DNA of 20,622 nt from Bacteroidales bacterium (lineage in GTDB: Bacteria; Bacteroidota; Bacteroidia; Bacteroidales; Bacteroidaceae). The stretch lies in assembly GCA_004552155.1 (NCBI GenBank), contig SFPF01000084.1, positions 1-20,622 on the forward strand. The letters are read 5' to 3'. Under the pieces are notes generated by a model. That model worked only from the letters and a program-made list of their open reading frames with translations. It ran no database searches and was not told the origin of the DNA. This document shows positions 1 to 7,974 of this stretch, in pieces. A program made the position numbers and the translations under genes. How positions within the stretch are numbered: position 1 is the stretch's first letter; each line of letters opens with the position of its first letter.

Positions 1-242
1 TACTAGGTTTCACAGGTAGGTTTGTTTTAAAATCTTTACACTTATAGCCGATTGCTTTTTTGCAAAATTACCAAAACACGTTTACACCTCCCCATTCTCA
101 TGGTTAATAATTATTAAATTATGACAGTCTGGTTAAAATTGGGAAACAATCGGAAAAAATCAATTCGTAAATGGCGGTGACATCGTTTGTTAAAAGAGAA
201 AGGGGGAAAAGACTGATTTATTATGTTAAGCCAAATGTTTGA

Positions 243-376
243 ATTTTCGTGCAAGCGAGCGCAATCAAGGCTGCGAGACCAGTTGGGCACTGCCGAACAT
301 TTCAAAGCAAATTTCGTGTAATCGATTGCAGGACCAGATTTGGTCGGGCTATGCCGAGCGTAGCCGACAATCTCAA
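243..376. repeat. Degenerate copy of a dispersed intergenic repeat
   Basis: Bases 243-263 are identical to 17046-17066, and GCTATGCCGAGCG at 348-360 is identical to 17084-17096, in both cases followed by AGCCGA after one variable base. The two copies differ in the middle, where this one is longer and contains CCAGATTTGG-like arms in place of CGAACTTGTTCG. Two copies in the same orientation 17 kb apart, both intergenic, indicate a dispersed non-coding repeat family. Its function is unknown. Confidence 0.6.
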
Positions 377-539
377 AGCTGAATTCAAGTTCATATTGGG
401 CACAGTCATAGCCGGCGCACGTAAACGCAATAATTATTTCCAGGCAAATTCTTCTTTCAAGGCTGATGTTTTTCTTTTTCTGCCTGATAATTTTCCTGAT
501 TCCCTAAGAAATTTTCTACTCTCTGCGCAGAAAAAGTTT

Positions 540-619
540 GTTACAAACTTTGTAACGCATATTACAAAGTTTGTAACACATGTTAGCAAGTTTGTAATAC
601 ATGTTACAAAGTTTGTAAC
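540..619. repeat. Four 17-bp palindromes at an exact 21-bp period
   Basis: Units lie at 540-556, 561-577, 582-598 and 603-619. The first and fourth are perfect palindromes around a single central base (GTTACAAA-C/G-TTTGTAAC); the second and third carry one or two substitutions. Each pair is separated by four bases ending in CAT (GCAT, ACAT, ACAT). A 21-bp period is two helical turns, so all units face the same side of the DNA, as expected for cooperative binding of a dimeric regulator. The array ends about 130 bp before the predicted purL promoter. A regulatory role is inferred; I do not recognise the motif. Confidence 0.75.
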
Positions 620-745
620 AAAAACTCTCTTATAGGACAGAAAAAAATTTCAAGCATTTAGAGAAAAATTCTTCGGACTTAGAAAAAATATTGGCGGGCA
701 AATTGCTTGCCCGTGCTTACAAATGGGCGTTGCAACGCTGTGAAA

Positions 746-777
746 TTTTACTATCTCGTATGAAAATCGTAATTTTG
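746..777 (+). promoter_or_regulatory. Predicted promoter of purL
   Basis: TAATTTTG at 770-777 matches the Bacteroidetes -7 consensus TAnnTTTG exactly. At the expected 19-20 bp upstream there is only TTTT/TTTA (746-750) instead of TTTG, so the -33 element is weak. The leader to the chosen purL start would be about 35 nt. Confidence 0.5.
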
Positions 778-817
778 CACACATATAATATCTACAACAG
801 CCTTTTTGTCTCCCCTT

Positions 818-3800
818 ATGAAGATTTTGTTTTTCCGCACCCCCGCCGGCAGCATCATTGCCACGCAGGTGGACCACATGCTTTCGGAAGAAGAAAGCAA
901 GAAATTGTGCTGGCTTTACGGCAACGCCGAATTGCTTGAACATGAAACGCTCGCAGGACGCTTCGCCGGCCCGCGACGCGAAATGATAACGCCTTGGAGC
1001 ACCAATGCCGTGGAGATTACTCAAAACATGAACCTCTGCGGCATTGCGCGTATTGAGGAGTTCTTCCCCGTGCCCGACAATGCTGGCGACGACTGCTGCG
1101 ACCCTATGCTGCAACGCCTCTACGACGGGCTGGATCAGGACATCTTCACCGTGCACCACACGCCCGCGCCCATCATCTACATCGAAGACCTCGAAACCTA
1201 TAACGAGCAGGAAGGCCTCGCCCTCTCGCCCGCCGAGATAGAGTATCTCCACGGCGTGGAGCAGCAACTCGGGCGGAAACTCACCGACTCCGAGGTATTT
1301 GGCTTCGCGCAAATCAACTCCGAACACTGCCGCCACAAAATTTTCGGCGGCTCGTTCATCATCGATGGTAAGGAGATGCCCTCCTCGCTCTTCGCGATGA
1401 TTAAGAAAACCACGCAGGAAAATCCGCATAAGATAGTCTCTGCCTACAAGGATAACGTGGCGTTTGCCGAAGGCCCGCGCATCGAGCAATTTGCTCCGAA
1501 GGACCACTCCACGTCCGACTACTTCGCTGTGACGGACATCGACAGCGTGATTTCCATCAAGGCCGAAACACACAACTTCCCCACCACCGTGGAACCGTTC
1601 AACGGCGCGTCCACGGGTACGGGCGGCGAAATACGCGACCGCATGGGCGGCGGCGTGGGTTCGTGGCCGATAGCCGGCACGGCGGTCTACATGACCTCGT
1701 ACCGCTCCCCGCTCGCCTCATCGTCCACCCAGACCGCCCACAGCCTCGCCCCGCGCCCCTGGCTCTACCAGACGCCTGAGCAAATCCTCATCAAGGCCTC
1801 CAACGGCGCGTCGGACTTCGGAAATAAGTTCGGGCAGCCCCTCATCACGGGTTCCGTGCTTACCTTCGAGCACACGGAGAACGGCGAGCAGTACGGCTAC
1901 GACAAAGTGATCATGCTGGCCGGCGGCGTGGGTTACGGCACGCGCCGCGACTGCCTGAAAGGCACGCCGCAGAAGGGCAACAAGGTTGTGGTGGTAGGCG
2001 GCGACAACTATCGCATCGGCTTGGGCGGCGGCTCCGTGTCGTCGGTCGAGACGGGACGCTATTCGAGCGGCATCGAACTCAACGCCGTGCAGCGTGCTAA
2101 TCCCGAGATGCAGAAGCGTGCCAACAACCTCGTCCGCGCCCTCTGCGAGGAGGAGGTGAACCCTGTGGTGTCGATCCACGACCACGGTTCGGCAGGCCAC
2201 GTGAACTGCCTCTCGGAACTCGTGGAGGAATGCGGCGGCCGCATCGACATGGCAGCATTGCCCATTGGCGACCCCACACTCTCGGCCAAGGAAATCATTG
2301 CCAACGAGAGCCAGGAGCGCATGGGGCTGCTCATTCAGGAGGAACACCTCGACCACGTACGCAAGATTGCCGAGCGCGAGCGCGCCCCGATGTACGTGGT
2401 GGGCGAGACCACCGGCGATGCGCACTTCTCGTTTGTGCAGGCCGACGGGCAGCGTCCCTTCGACCTCGACGTGGCGCAGATGTTCGGGCATTCGCCTAAG
2501 ACGGTGATGACCGATGAAACCGTGGAACGCCGCTACGAGGACGTGAAATACTCCGTAACGGAATTAGACGAATACATCAACAACGTGCTTTGCCTCGAAG
2601 CCGTGGCCTGCAAGGACTGGCTCACGAATAAGGTGGACCGCAGCGTGACGGGCAAGGTGGCGTTCCAGCAGACACAGGGCGAATTGCAACTGCCCCTGGC
2701 AGACTGCGGCGCAGTGGCCCTTGACTATCGCGGCCGCAGCGGCATCGCAACAGCCATCGGTCACGCCCCGCAGGCAGGGCTTATCGACCCCGCCGCAGGT
2801 TCCGTGCTTGCCGTGGCAGAGAGCCTTACCAACCTCGTGTGGGCGCCGCTGGCAGAAGGCCTCGACAGCGTGAGCCTTTCGGCCAACTGGATGTGGCCCT
2901 GCCGTGCGCAGAAGGGCGAGGACGCACGCCTCTATGCCGGCGTGAAAGCCTTGTCGGACTTCTGCATCGCCCTGAAAGTAAATGTGCCTACGGGCAAAGA
3001 CTCGCTCTCTATGACACAGAAATATCCCGACGGCACGAAGGTGGTGTCGCCCGGCACGGTCATCGTGAGCGCGGGCGGCGAGGTGAGCGACGTGCGCCGC
3101 GTCGTTGGTCCCGTAATCAACGCCGGCTGCATGGCTTCCACGCTCTATCACATCGACTTCTCCTATGACAGCCAGCGACTCGGCGGCTCCGCTTTCGCCC
3201 AAAGCCTCGGCTACCTGGGAAGCGCCGCGCCCACCGTGGCTAACCCCGAATATTTCCGCGATGCGTTCAACGCCGTGCAGCAACTCGTGAAGGAAGGCCT
3301 CGTGCTCGCCGGCCACGACATCTCAGCCGGCGGCCTGATTACCTGCCTTTTGGAAATGTGTTTCGCCAATACAGAGGGCGGTCTCGACATCAACCTCGAC
3401 GGCTTCGGCACGAGCGACCTCATCCACGCGCTTTTTGCCGAAAATCCCGGCGTGGTGGTACAGGTGGCCGACAAGGACAAAGAGACTTTTGAGGACATCA
3501 TGGGCGAGGCCGGCGTGGCATATATGGCCATCGGCCGCCCGTCGGAAGAACGCCAGATTATGGTGGAGAAAGACGGCAAGACCTATCAGTTCCTCATCGA
3601 CTACCTGCGCGACGTGTGGTATGCCACGTCCTGCGAGCTCGATGAAAAGCAGAGCATGAACGGCCGCGCCCGCCTGCGCTTTGAAAACTATAAGCAGCAG
3701 CCCCTCACCCTCGACATCAAGCACAACTCCTTGGACGGCAAACCCTTTGCCGGCACCTTCGCGCAACTGGGCATCGACCCCGACCGCCATTATCCGCGAA

Positions 3801-4529
3801 AAGGGTACGAACGGCGAGCGCGAAATGGCATACGCACTCTATCTCGCAGGCTTCGACGTGAAGGACGTGATGATGACCGACCTCATCACCGGCCGCGAGA
3901 CGCTCGACGACATCAACATGATCGTCTTCTGCGGCGGCTTCTCCAACTCCGACGTGCTCGGCTCCGCCAAAGGCTGGGCGGGCGCCTTCCTCTTCAACCC
4001 CAAGGCAAAGGCTGCGCTCGACCGCTTCTATGCGCGTCGCGACACGCTCTCGCTCGGCGTATGCAACGGTTGCCAGCTGATGATAGAACTGGGGCTCATC
4101 AATCCCGACCACACGGAGCGTGCCCGAATGCTCCACAACGACTCCCACAAGTTTGAGAGCGCGTTTGTAGGCGTACAGGTGCCGCAAAACGAGAGCGTGA
4201 TGTTCGGTTCGCTGAGCGGCGACACGCTCGGCATCTGGGTGGCGCACGGCGAGGGCAAGTTCAGTCTGCCACTGCCTGAAAGTGCCTACAACGTGGTGCT
4301 GAAATATGCCTACGATGCCTATCCCGCCAACCCCAACGGCAGCGACTACGCCGTGGCAGGCATTGCCAGTCCCGACGGTCGCCATCTCGCCATGATGCCC
4401 CACTTGGAGCGTGCCTTCTATCCCTGGCAAAATCCCTACTATCCTGCCGCACGCCGCAGCGAGGACGTGACGCCGTGGATGGAAGCCTTTGTGAATGCCC
4501 GCAAATGGGTGGAGGCGCACAAGGAATAA
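818..4529 (+). CDS. purL: Phosphoribosylformylglycinamidine synthase (single-chain PurL), frame broken near 3790
   Basis: Converts FGAR, glutamine and ATP to FGAM, the fourth step of purine synthesis, in the cytosol. The first 990 or so codons hold the N-terminal domain and both AIRS-like synthetase halves (for example HNFPTTVEPF, SWPIAGTAVY, GHDISAGGL). The C-terminal glutaminase domain has the nucleophile in LGVCNGCQ (Cys codon 4062-4064) and the catalytic His/Glu in MPHLER. ATG 818 is chosen because the protein then begins MKILFFRTP, as in Bacteroides homologues; the upstream TTG at 806 is less likely. The reading frame shifts between GIDPDR and AIIREKG. Relatives carry about eight more residues there (an RTPSGxKA-like segment), so a short out-of-frame deletion of about 23 bp is likely. 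Both flanks are perfectly conserved. Total span corresponds to about 1,237 codons, normal for the large form. Confidence 0.93.
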
Positions 4530-4577
4530 GATTTTGTAAATTCTATAACTGCGATGTATCAGCATCGCATGCGTTGA

Positions 4578-4620
4578 CAAGTGCCGGTACCCCCCTCTGC
4601 GGGTGCCGGCACTTGCTAAA
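4578..4620 (+). terminator. Hairpin after purL, probable terminator
   Basis: CAAGTGCCGG (4578-4587) pairs perfectly with CCGGCACTTG (4606-4615), and the inner bases TACCC/GGGTG extend the stem to about 15 bp. It stands 48 bp after the purL stop. The T-tract is poor (CTAAAAAGG follows), so it may instead be a palindromic intergenic element that stabilises the 3' end. Confidence 0.5.
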
Positions 4621-4696
4621 AAGGGGCGCGGCAAAGCTTTCAAACGGCATTTTTCATAAAAATATCGCGTTTCATAGCAAAAAAAGCGCGTTAGAC

Positions 4697-4727
4697 TTTG
4701 CCACCCGAAAATAAAGCCCTACTTTTG
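4697..4727 (+). promoter_or_regulatory. Promoter of tRNA-Pro
   Basis: TTTG at 4697-4700, a 19-bp spacer and TACTTTTG at 4720-4727 match the Bacteroidetes housekeeping consensus exactly. The tRNA begins 33 bp downstream, after a short leader containing the inverted repeat ATATCGC/GCGATAT (4741-4759). Confidence 0.85.
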
Positions 4728-4760
4728 CACTCGCAATTCGATATCGCGTTATGCGATATT

Positions 4761-4835
4761 CGGGGTGTAGCTCAGCCCGGTTAGAGTACGCGTCTGGGGG
4801 GCGTGTGGTCGCTGGTTCGAATCCAGTCACCCCGA
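4761..4835 (+). tRNA. tRNA-Pro (anticodon GGG)
   Basis: Folds as a 75-nt cloverleaf. The acceptor is CGGGGTG/CACCCCG with discriminator A. The D arm begins GCTC and the anticodon stem is CGCGT/GCGTG with two G-U pairs. The loop CTGGGGG places GGG after the invariant U33, and the T arm is GCTGG-TTCGAAT-CCAGT. The CCA end is not encoded (CAA follows). Confidence 0.93.
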
Positions 4836-4843
4836 CAAATTGC

Positions 4844-4880
4844 AAAAGAGAGAGAATTAGGAAATTCTCTCTCTTTTTTA
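4844..4880. terminator. Bidirectional Rho-independent terminator
   Basis: AAAAGAGAGAGAATT (4844-4858) pairs perfectly over 15 bp with AATTCTCTCTCTTTT (4863-4877) around a 4-nt loop. There is a T-run on the plus strand and a matching run for the minus strand. It lies between tRNA-Pro (+) and the convergent EamA gene (-), so it can end both transcripts. Confidence 0.88.
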
Positions 4881-4908
4881 TTGTATCTGTCAACGCCTCA
4901 GCGTTGTT

Positions 4909-5832
4909 TTATCTCCCTCCAATAAACAGGCACACCATACTCAGCAGCACGAGCAAGAGGTCGAAGGCCTTGGCGCGCAGGTTCTTCTCGCGGAAGAGCC
5001 ATGCGCCCACGCAGAACGACACGAGCACGCTGCCGCGCCGCACCATCGACACCACGGAAATCATGGCGTCGGGATGGCTCAAAGCATAGAAATAGGCAAG
5101 GTCGGCAGCGGTGAGAAAAAGGGAAATTAGCACAATGCTCCACTTCCACGAAAAGGGCTGCGCCTCGCCGCGCCGGCGGGCGGGCAGCCATAGGACGAGT
5201 AGCACCGCCGTCATCATGACGGCCTGATAAAGATTGTACCACCCCTGCACGAACATGCGGTCGAGCCCCGCGCCGCCCGACGCTTCGGGCGCAAGCAGGT
5301 ATTTGTCGTACAGACCGCTGATTGCGCCCAAGAGGGCGGCGGCAACGAGGAGCAAGATGTGGCGGTTGCGGGCAAAGCTGATGCCCTCGCGCTTGCCACT
5401 GCGCGAAAGCAAATAGAACGACGTGATGGCCAGCAGCACGCCCGCCCATTGCCAGGAGTTGAGCCGCTCGCCGTAGATGAGCATCGCGCCGAGCAGCGTC
5501 AGCACGGGGCGCGTAGCGTTGATCGGCCCCACAATCGTGAGTGGCAACTGCTTTATGGCGAAGTAGCCGCATAGCCACGAGGAGAGCACAATGCAACTTT
5601 TGAGCACCACGAACGCGTGCGCCGCCGGCGTGCCGCCGGGAATATAGTACGCACTGCTCTCGCCTATCGCACCCATTGCGGAGCCAGCGATACCGGGCAG
5701 GAACAGGGCGCAGCAGATACACGTGTTGATGCAGAGCACGGGGATTACAGCGTTGCCGCGCAAGGCGTGCTTCTTGCACACGTCGTAGCAACCGAGCAGG
5801 GCGGCGGAAAGAAAGGAAAAGGCGAGCCACAT
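4909..5832 (-). CDS. DMT-superfamily (EamA-type) inner-membrane permease
   Basis: The 307-residue protein is almost entirely hydrophobic, with about ten predicted membrane segments in two repeated halves, as in EamA/RhaT-type drug/metabolite transporters. Typical features are the short loops and the GPINATRPVLTLLGA and EKNLRAKAFD-like segments at the end of each half. It begins with ATG at 5832 and reads MWLAFSFLSAALLG, so the first membrane helix starts immediately. The frame is intact. The gene starts 20 bp after the truA stop and is probably co-transcribed with it. The substrate cannot be deduced from sequence. Confidence 0.8.
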   Translation of the reverse strand: MWLAFSFLSAALLGCYDVCKKHALRGNAVIPVLCINTCICCALFLPGIAGSAMGAIGESSAYYIPGGTPAAHAFVVLKSCIVLSSWLCGYFAIKQLPLTIVGPINATRPVLTLLGAMLIYGERLNSWQWAGVLLAITSFYLLSRSGKREGISFARNRHILLLVAAALLGAISGLYDKYLLAPEASGGAGLDRMFVQGWYNLYQAVMMTAVLLVLWLPARRRGEAQPFSWKWSIVLISLFLTAADLAYFYALSHPDAMISVVSMVRRGSVLVSFCVGAWLFREKNLRAKAFDLLLVLLSMVCLFIGGR

Positions 5833-5852
5833 AGCGTTTTATATTAATGCTG

Positions 5853-6478
5853 TCAATCTGTCAAAAACAACTCCTGCGGATACACAATGTTTACCAGCGA
5901 TAAGGCATTGCCCGGCACCGACTCACCTGCCGCGCAACGGTTTTTCTGCGCGATGATATCGGCAAAATCTTTTTCGGAGATGCGGCCGCGCCCCACGTCA
6001 ATGAGCGTACCGACCACGGCGCGTACCATGTTGCGCAGGAAGCGGTCGGCCGTGATTTCAAATCGCCACAGCCCCGGTTCCGTTTCTTCCCAGCGGGCTT
6101 TTGTGACGCGGCAGATATTCGTCTTTGCATCCGTATGCAGTTTGCTGAAACTCGTGAAGTCGCTCGTCTGCAATAGCAGTTCGGCGGCACGGTTCATGCG
6201 CTCGAAGTCGAGCGAAAAGGGAAAGCGTGCGGCGTAGTGGCGGCGGAAAGGATTTTTTTCGGTATATATATAATAATGGTACGTGCGCCGAAGTGCGCCG
6301 CCATGTAGGCAGCGTGCACGCCCGCATCGGTGCGTCCCGCGCCCAGCGTTTCTATCTTGCTGCGGAGCAATAGCGACAGCGCACGATCGAGCTGCTGCTG
6401 CACGCTGGCGGCGTTGGGCTGCGCTTGCCAGCCGTGGTAGTTCGTGCCGTCGTAGGCAAAGAAGATGAAATAGCGCAT
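5853..6478 (-). CDS. truA: tRNA pseudouridine(38-40) synthase TruA, internal segment missing and frame broken near 6290
   Basis: Makes pseudouridine at positions 38-40 of tRNA anticodon stems. The N-terminal part reads MRYFIFFAYDGTNYHGWQ and contains the catalytic-aspartate motif GAGRTDAGVHA. After MAAHF the frame changes and resumes at RRTYHYYIYTEKNPF, followed by the C-terminal domain (DFTSFSKLHTD, ADRFLRNMVRAVVGTL). In family members roughly 40-45 residues lie between these points, including the HARF motif. Here they are absent, so about 130 bp appear to be lost out of frame, leaving about 208 codons against a normal 245-265. If this is the real genomic sequence, the enzyme is unlikely to work. 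I saw no good promoter; the rplI terminator lies just upstream. Confidence 0.88.
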
Positions 6479-6496
6479 TGGAGGGGTGTATAGTAT

Positions 6497-6540
6497 GAAG
6501 AAAAAGCAGAGGCTGCGCCTTTCTCGGCACAGCCTCTTAT
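6497..6540 (-). terminator. Rho-independent terminator of rpsF-rpsR-rplI
   Basis: Read on the minus strand, AGAGGCTGTGCC pairs with GGCGCAGCCTCT (12 bp including one G-U) around a 6-nt loop, followed by GCTTTTTC. It begins about 35 bp after the rplI stop and lies just before the truA start. Confidence 0.82.
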
Positions 6541-6572
6541 CATGATTTATCTGTCGTCAGACAAAAATGCAA

Positions 6573-7085
6573 TTATGCCTCAGCCTGTTCTTCTGCGGGC
6601 GTTTCAGCGGGAGCTTCGGCTGCGGGAGCGGGAGCTTCTTCGCCTTCGGCAATCACGGTGAAAGGAATTTCCACGCTGATTTCCTTGTGGAGCTTCACCA
6701 CGGCGGTGTAAGAACCTACTTCCTTCACGTCCTTAACGGCAATGATCTTGCGGTCGATTTCGAAGCCGCGCTTAGCCAGTTCTTCGGCGATGTGCAGGTT
6801 GTTTACAGAACCATAGATCGAGCCGCTCTTGCTCACCTTCGTGGCGATAACAATAGGTTCGATCGTGGCGAGCTTATCGGCAACGGCCTGAGCGTCAGCC
6901 TTGATTTTGGCAATCTTGTGAGCGCGCTGCTTGAGTTCTTCGGCGAGCATTTTCTTTGCCGACTCAGAGGCGATGACAGCCTTGCCCGTGGGGATAAGAT
7001 AGTTGCGGCCGTAGCCCGACTTAACGTTTACGATATCGTCCTTATATCCGAGGCCGATTACGTTTTCTTTGAGAATGAGTTCCAT
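6573..7085 (-). CDS. rplI: 50S ribosomal protein bL9
   Basis: Large-subunit protein that binds 23S rRNA. The N-terminal domain begins MELILKENVIGLGYKDDIV and continues to the family signature around VKSGYGRNYLIPTGKAV. A central helix (about residues 42-75) links to the C-terminal domain, which contains GSIYGSVN. The total is 170 residues, about 20 longer than E. coli L9, because of an Ala/Glu/Pro-rich acidic tail (from about residue 148) that is common in Prevotella-like species. It is the third gene of the operon, 21 bp after the rpsR stop. Confidence 0.97.
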   Translation of the reverse strand: MELILKENVIGLGYKDDIVNVKSGYGRNYLIPTGKAVIASESAKKMLAEELKQRAHKIAKIKADAQAVADKLATIEPIVIATKVSKSGSIYGSVNNLHIAEELAKRGFEIDRKIIAVKDVKEVGSYTAVVKLHKEISVEIPFTVIAEGEEAPAPAAEAPAETPAEEQAEA

Positions 7086-7106
7086 ATATTCGTATCCTCC
7101 TCTTTA

Positions 7107-7379
7107 TTATTTCGACATGTTATCGGTCACGAAGGGAAGCAGGGCCAAGTGGCGAGCACGCTTAACGGCCTGTGCTACACGACGCTGATATTTCAGCGAA
7201 GTTCCCGTGATGCGGCGGGGCAGAATGCGGCCCTGCTCATTGAGGAACTTTTTGAGGAAGTCGGGATCTTTGTAGTCGATATACTTGATACCGCTCTTCT
7301 TGAAGCGGCAGTATTTCTTTTTCTTCACGTCCACAGAGGGCGGGGTGAGATAACGGATTTCGGATTGTGCTTGTGCCAT
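7107..7379 (-). CDS. rpsR: 30S ribosomal protein bS18
   Basis: Small-subunit protein of 90 residues that binds 16S rRNA next to S6. It contains KKKYCRFKKSGIKYIDYKD, the FLNEQGRILPRRITGTS segment and RRVAQAVKRARHLALLPF, which are the diagnostic S18 blocks. The gene starts 3 bp after the rpsF stop, consistent with tight co-translation with its S6 partner. Confidence 0.97.
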   Translation of the reverse strand: MAQAQSEIRYLTPPSVDVKKKKYCRFKKSGIKYIDYKDPDFLKKFLNEQGRILPRRITGTSLKYQRRVAQAVKRARHLALLPFVTDNMSK

Positions 7380-7382
7380 TGT

Positions 7383-7721
7383 TTAGTCCTCCTTCTTAAA
7401 TTTGTTACGACGTTTTTCAGCGTATGCGGCAGCATACTTGTCAAGTTTCACGGTGATGTAACGGATAATGCGCTCGTCGCGGCGGTAGCCGGTTTCGAGT
7501 TTCGCAACCGTTTCAGGCGTGGCGTTGAACTCAATCAGCTCATAGAAGCCGGTGGACTTTTTCTGAATCGGGTAAGCCATCTTTTTCAGGCCCCAACTCT
7601 CTTCATTGACAATCTCTGCGCCCTGGGCGGTGAGAATGCCTTTGAACTTTTCGACCGTTTCCTTCATCTGTTGGTCAGACAAAACGGGAGTCATAATGAA
7701 AACGGTCTCGTACTTGTTCAT
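7383..7721 (-). CDS. rpsF: 30S ribosomal protein bS6
   Basis: Small-subunit protein that forms a heterodimer with S18. The start at 7721 gives MNKYETVFIMTPVLSD, the usual Bacteroidales N terminus. A second ATG directly upstream (7724) is possible, and a further in-frame ATG at 7757 would add an improbable extension. Family blocks include GLKKMAYPIQKKSTGFYELIEF and the RRDERIIRYITVKLDKY region. There is a short basic and acidic C-terminal tail. It is the first gene of the rpsF-rpsR-rplI operon and sits about 45 bp downstream of a consensus promoter. Confidence 0.96.
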   Translation of the reverse strand: MNKYETVFIMTPVLSDQQMKETVEKFKGILTAQGAEIVNEESWGLKKMAYPIQKKSTGFYELIEFNATPETVAKLETGYRRDERIIRYITVKLDKYAAAYAEKRRNKFKKED

Positions 7722-7767
7722 CATACTCAGTGATAAATAGTTTGGGTTATTTTGCAAAATTGCGGCG

Positions 7768-7798
7768 CAAAGTTACTAACTTTCATATAAGTAACAAA
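7768..7798 (-). promoter_or_regulatory. Promoter of rpsF-rpsR-rplI
   Basis: On the minus strand TTTG (7798-7795), a 19-bp spacer and TAACTTTG (7775-7768) match the Bacteroidetes consensus exactly. It faces rpsF. Confidence 0.85.
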
Positions 7799-7818
7799 AC
7801 AAAACCGCTCATTTTTTG

Positions 7819-7880
7819 CGCTTTGCATATAAGATACATGCAAAGCGAGGGAAGCACGCCGCCAAAGCGTGTCCCTCGCT
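7819..7880. terminator. Two consecutive hairpins downstream of the GH16 gene
   Basis: The first hairpin pairs CGCTTTGCAT (7819-7828) with ATGCAAAGCG (7838-7847). The second pairs AGCGAGGGA (7844-7852) with TCCCTCGCT (7872-7880), with CACGC/GCGTG as an inner extension. They share AGCG at 7844-7847, so full pairing of one excludes the outermost pairs of the other. They lie between the divergent rpsF promoter and the GH16 3' end, so they could serve as terminator or 3'-end protector for GH16. This role is inferred. Confidence 0.5.
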
Positions 7881-7946
7881 CCATCTTTATTGCTCTTTTA
7901 AAATTCCTCAATGCCTTCGAGAAAAAGGCCTAAAGTATGCAATTAG

Positions 7947-7969
7947 AGGAACAACATGCTCATGTTCCT
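7947..7969 (-). terminator. Small hairpin just after GH16
   Basis: AGGAACA (7947-7953) pairs with TGTTCCT (7963-7969) immediately beyond the GH16 stop codon. There is no strong T-run on the minus strand, so termination by this element alone is uncertain. Confidence 0.4.
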
Positions 7970-7974
7970 GTGGA

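Larger units (their letters stand above)
1..817. other. Intergenic region upstream of purL without a convincing gene
   Basis: No open frame here resembles a known protein. The longest plus-strand frame (249-635) runs through a dispersed repeat and then through a 21-bp tandem array, whose period is a multiple of three and so keeps the frame open artificially. What is visible is a degenerate repeat at 243-376, four phased palindromes at 540-619, a small hairpin at 695-713 (CGGGCAA/TTGCCCG), a 12-bp perfect palindrome GCGTTGCAACGC at 727-738, and a promoter at 746-777. Base composition is AT-rich, unlike the GC-rich genes that follow. The first 240 bases show nothing I can name. Confidence 0.6.

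Noticed and set aside
540..619. Palindromic array as a CRISPR
   Set aside because: Spacers are only 4 bp and nearly constant, repeats are 17 bp, and no cas genes are near.
249..635. 128-codon open frame ending in a repeated Lys-Phe-Val-Thr pattern, upstream of purL
   Set aside because: It crosses a dispersed repeat and a palindromic array whose 21-bp period keeps any frame open. It has no recognisable domain, and its composition matches the intergenic DNA.
650..1573. 307-codon minus-strand frame opposite the start of purL
   Set aside because: It is antisense to a clearly conserved gene. Its His/Arg/Val/Glu-rich composition is typical of a shadow of GC-rich coding DNA.
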